Part shown: piece by piece, positions 15,851 to 15,984 of the stretch
Position numbering within the stretch: the stretch's first letter is position 1
Layout of the letters: each line of letters begins with the position of its first letter
DNA from: Spirochaetia bacterium
GTDB lineage: Bacteria > Spirochaetota > Spirochaetia > Sphaerochaetales > Sphaerochaetaceae
Assembly (NCBI GenBank): GCA_900769955.1
Contig: CAAGIP010000204.1
Location: forward strand, 1 to 15,984
Reading direction: 5' to 3'
DNA: 15,984 nucleotides
The notes under the pieces: model-generated
What the model saw: the letters and a program-made list of their open reading frames with translations, nothing else
Told to the model about the DNA's origin: nothing
The model's database searches: none
Made by a program: the position numbers and the translations under genes

Positions 15851-15984
15851 GGATTATCTGTCTTGATTAATCCTGACGTATTCTGTAAGAGAGCCGGAAG
15901 TCCAGTCTCCCGATTATGATTGATGCATTCTCTGTTATGTGACATATCCATCCCTGATGATCATTTATCCGAGGCAATTACTAT

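Larger units (their letters stand above)
15742..15951 (-). other. Weak 69-codon minus-strand ORF in the right-edge gene-free stretch
   Basis: An ATG-to-TGA frame of 69 codons ends in a hydrophobic helix followed by basic residues (FLFQIIISPVVLMVLFGISKR is its last 21 codons minus none; core IIISPVVLMVLFGI). It could be the tail of a degraded membrane transporter or chance. No good Shine-Dalgarno spacing precedes the ATG, and an in-frame TGA lies four codons upstream. I do not recognise it. Confidence 0.15.

Overview
The window is a compact carbohydrate-utilisation locus for a sulfated, uronic-acid-containing polysaccharide. The most likely substrate is a glycosaminoglycan such as heparan or chondroitin sulfate. 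It consists of two divergent operons reading away from a shared 200-bp control region at 10169-10368. The organism looks like a gut or host-associated spirochaete of the Sphaerochaeta/Treponema type. The main reason is the solute-binding protein's export signal, which ends in the ...VFASGAKEQ pattern common in spirochaete binding proteins. Moderate G+C and frequent AGG/AGA arginine codons are compatible with this. The assignment is an inference and a Firmicute is not formally excluded.

The minus-strand operon runs from about 10227 down to a terminator near 237. Its order is: extracellular solute-binding protein, LplB-type permease, LplC-type permease, a membrane-anchored AraC-family sensor-regulator, a sulfatase, a PHP/DUF3604-like metallohydrolase, and a GH88 unsaturated glucuronyl hydrolase. 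After the first gene the spacing is very tight (gaps of 2-16 nt, or an 11-nt overlap), so this is one transcription unit. A strong hairpin separates the binding-protein gene from the permeases. The plus-strand operon (10369-15717) holds two different heparinase II/III-family lyases and a second sulfatase. Its reading frames overlap by 23 and 4 nt.

Inferred pathway: oligosaccharides made outside the cell by enzymes not encoded here are bound by the binding protein and imported by the two permeases, using an ATPase encoded elsewhere. None of the seven downstream catalytic and regulatory products other than the AraC sensor carries an export signal, so lyase cleavage, desulfation and removal of the unsaturated uronic acid should all occur in the cytoplasm. 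The AraC protein has an extracytoplasmic sensor between two membrane helices and probably controls both operons. An 11-bp perfect inverted repeat in the divergent promoter region is a good candidate operator.

The least understood component is the PHP/DUF3604-like enzyme. It has an apparently complete metal site but no obvious phosphoester substrate in this pathway. At the left edge is the 3' end of an unrecognised plus-strand gene (1-210). At the right edge, 15718-15984 has no convincing gene, only a weak minus-strand ORF and short inverted repeats. I saw no tRNA, rRNA, CRISPR array, insertion sequence or phage gene.
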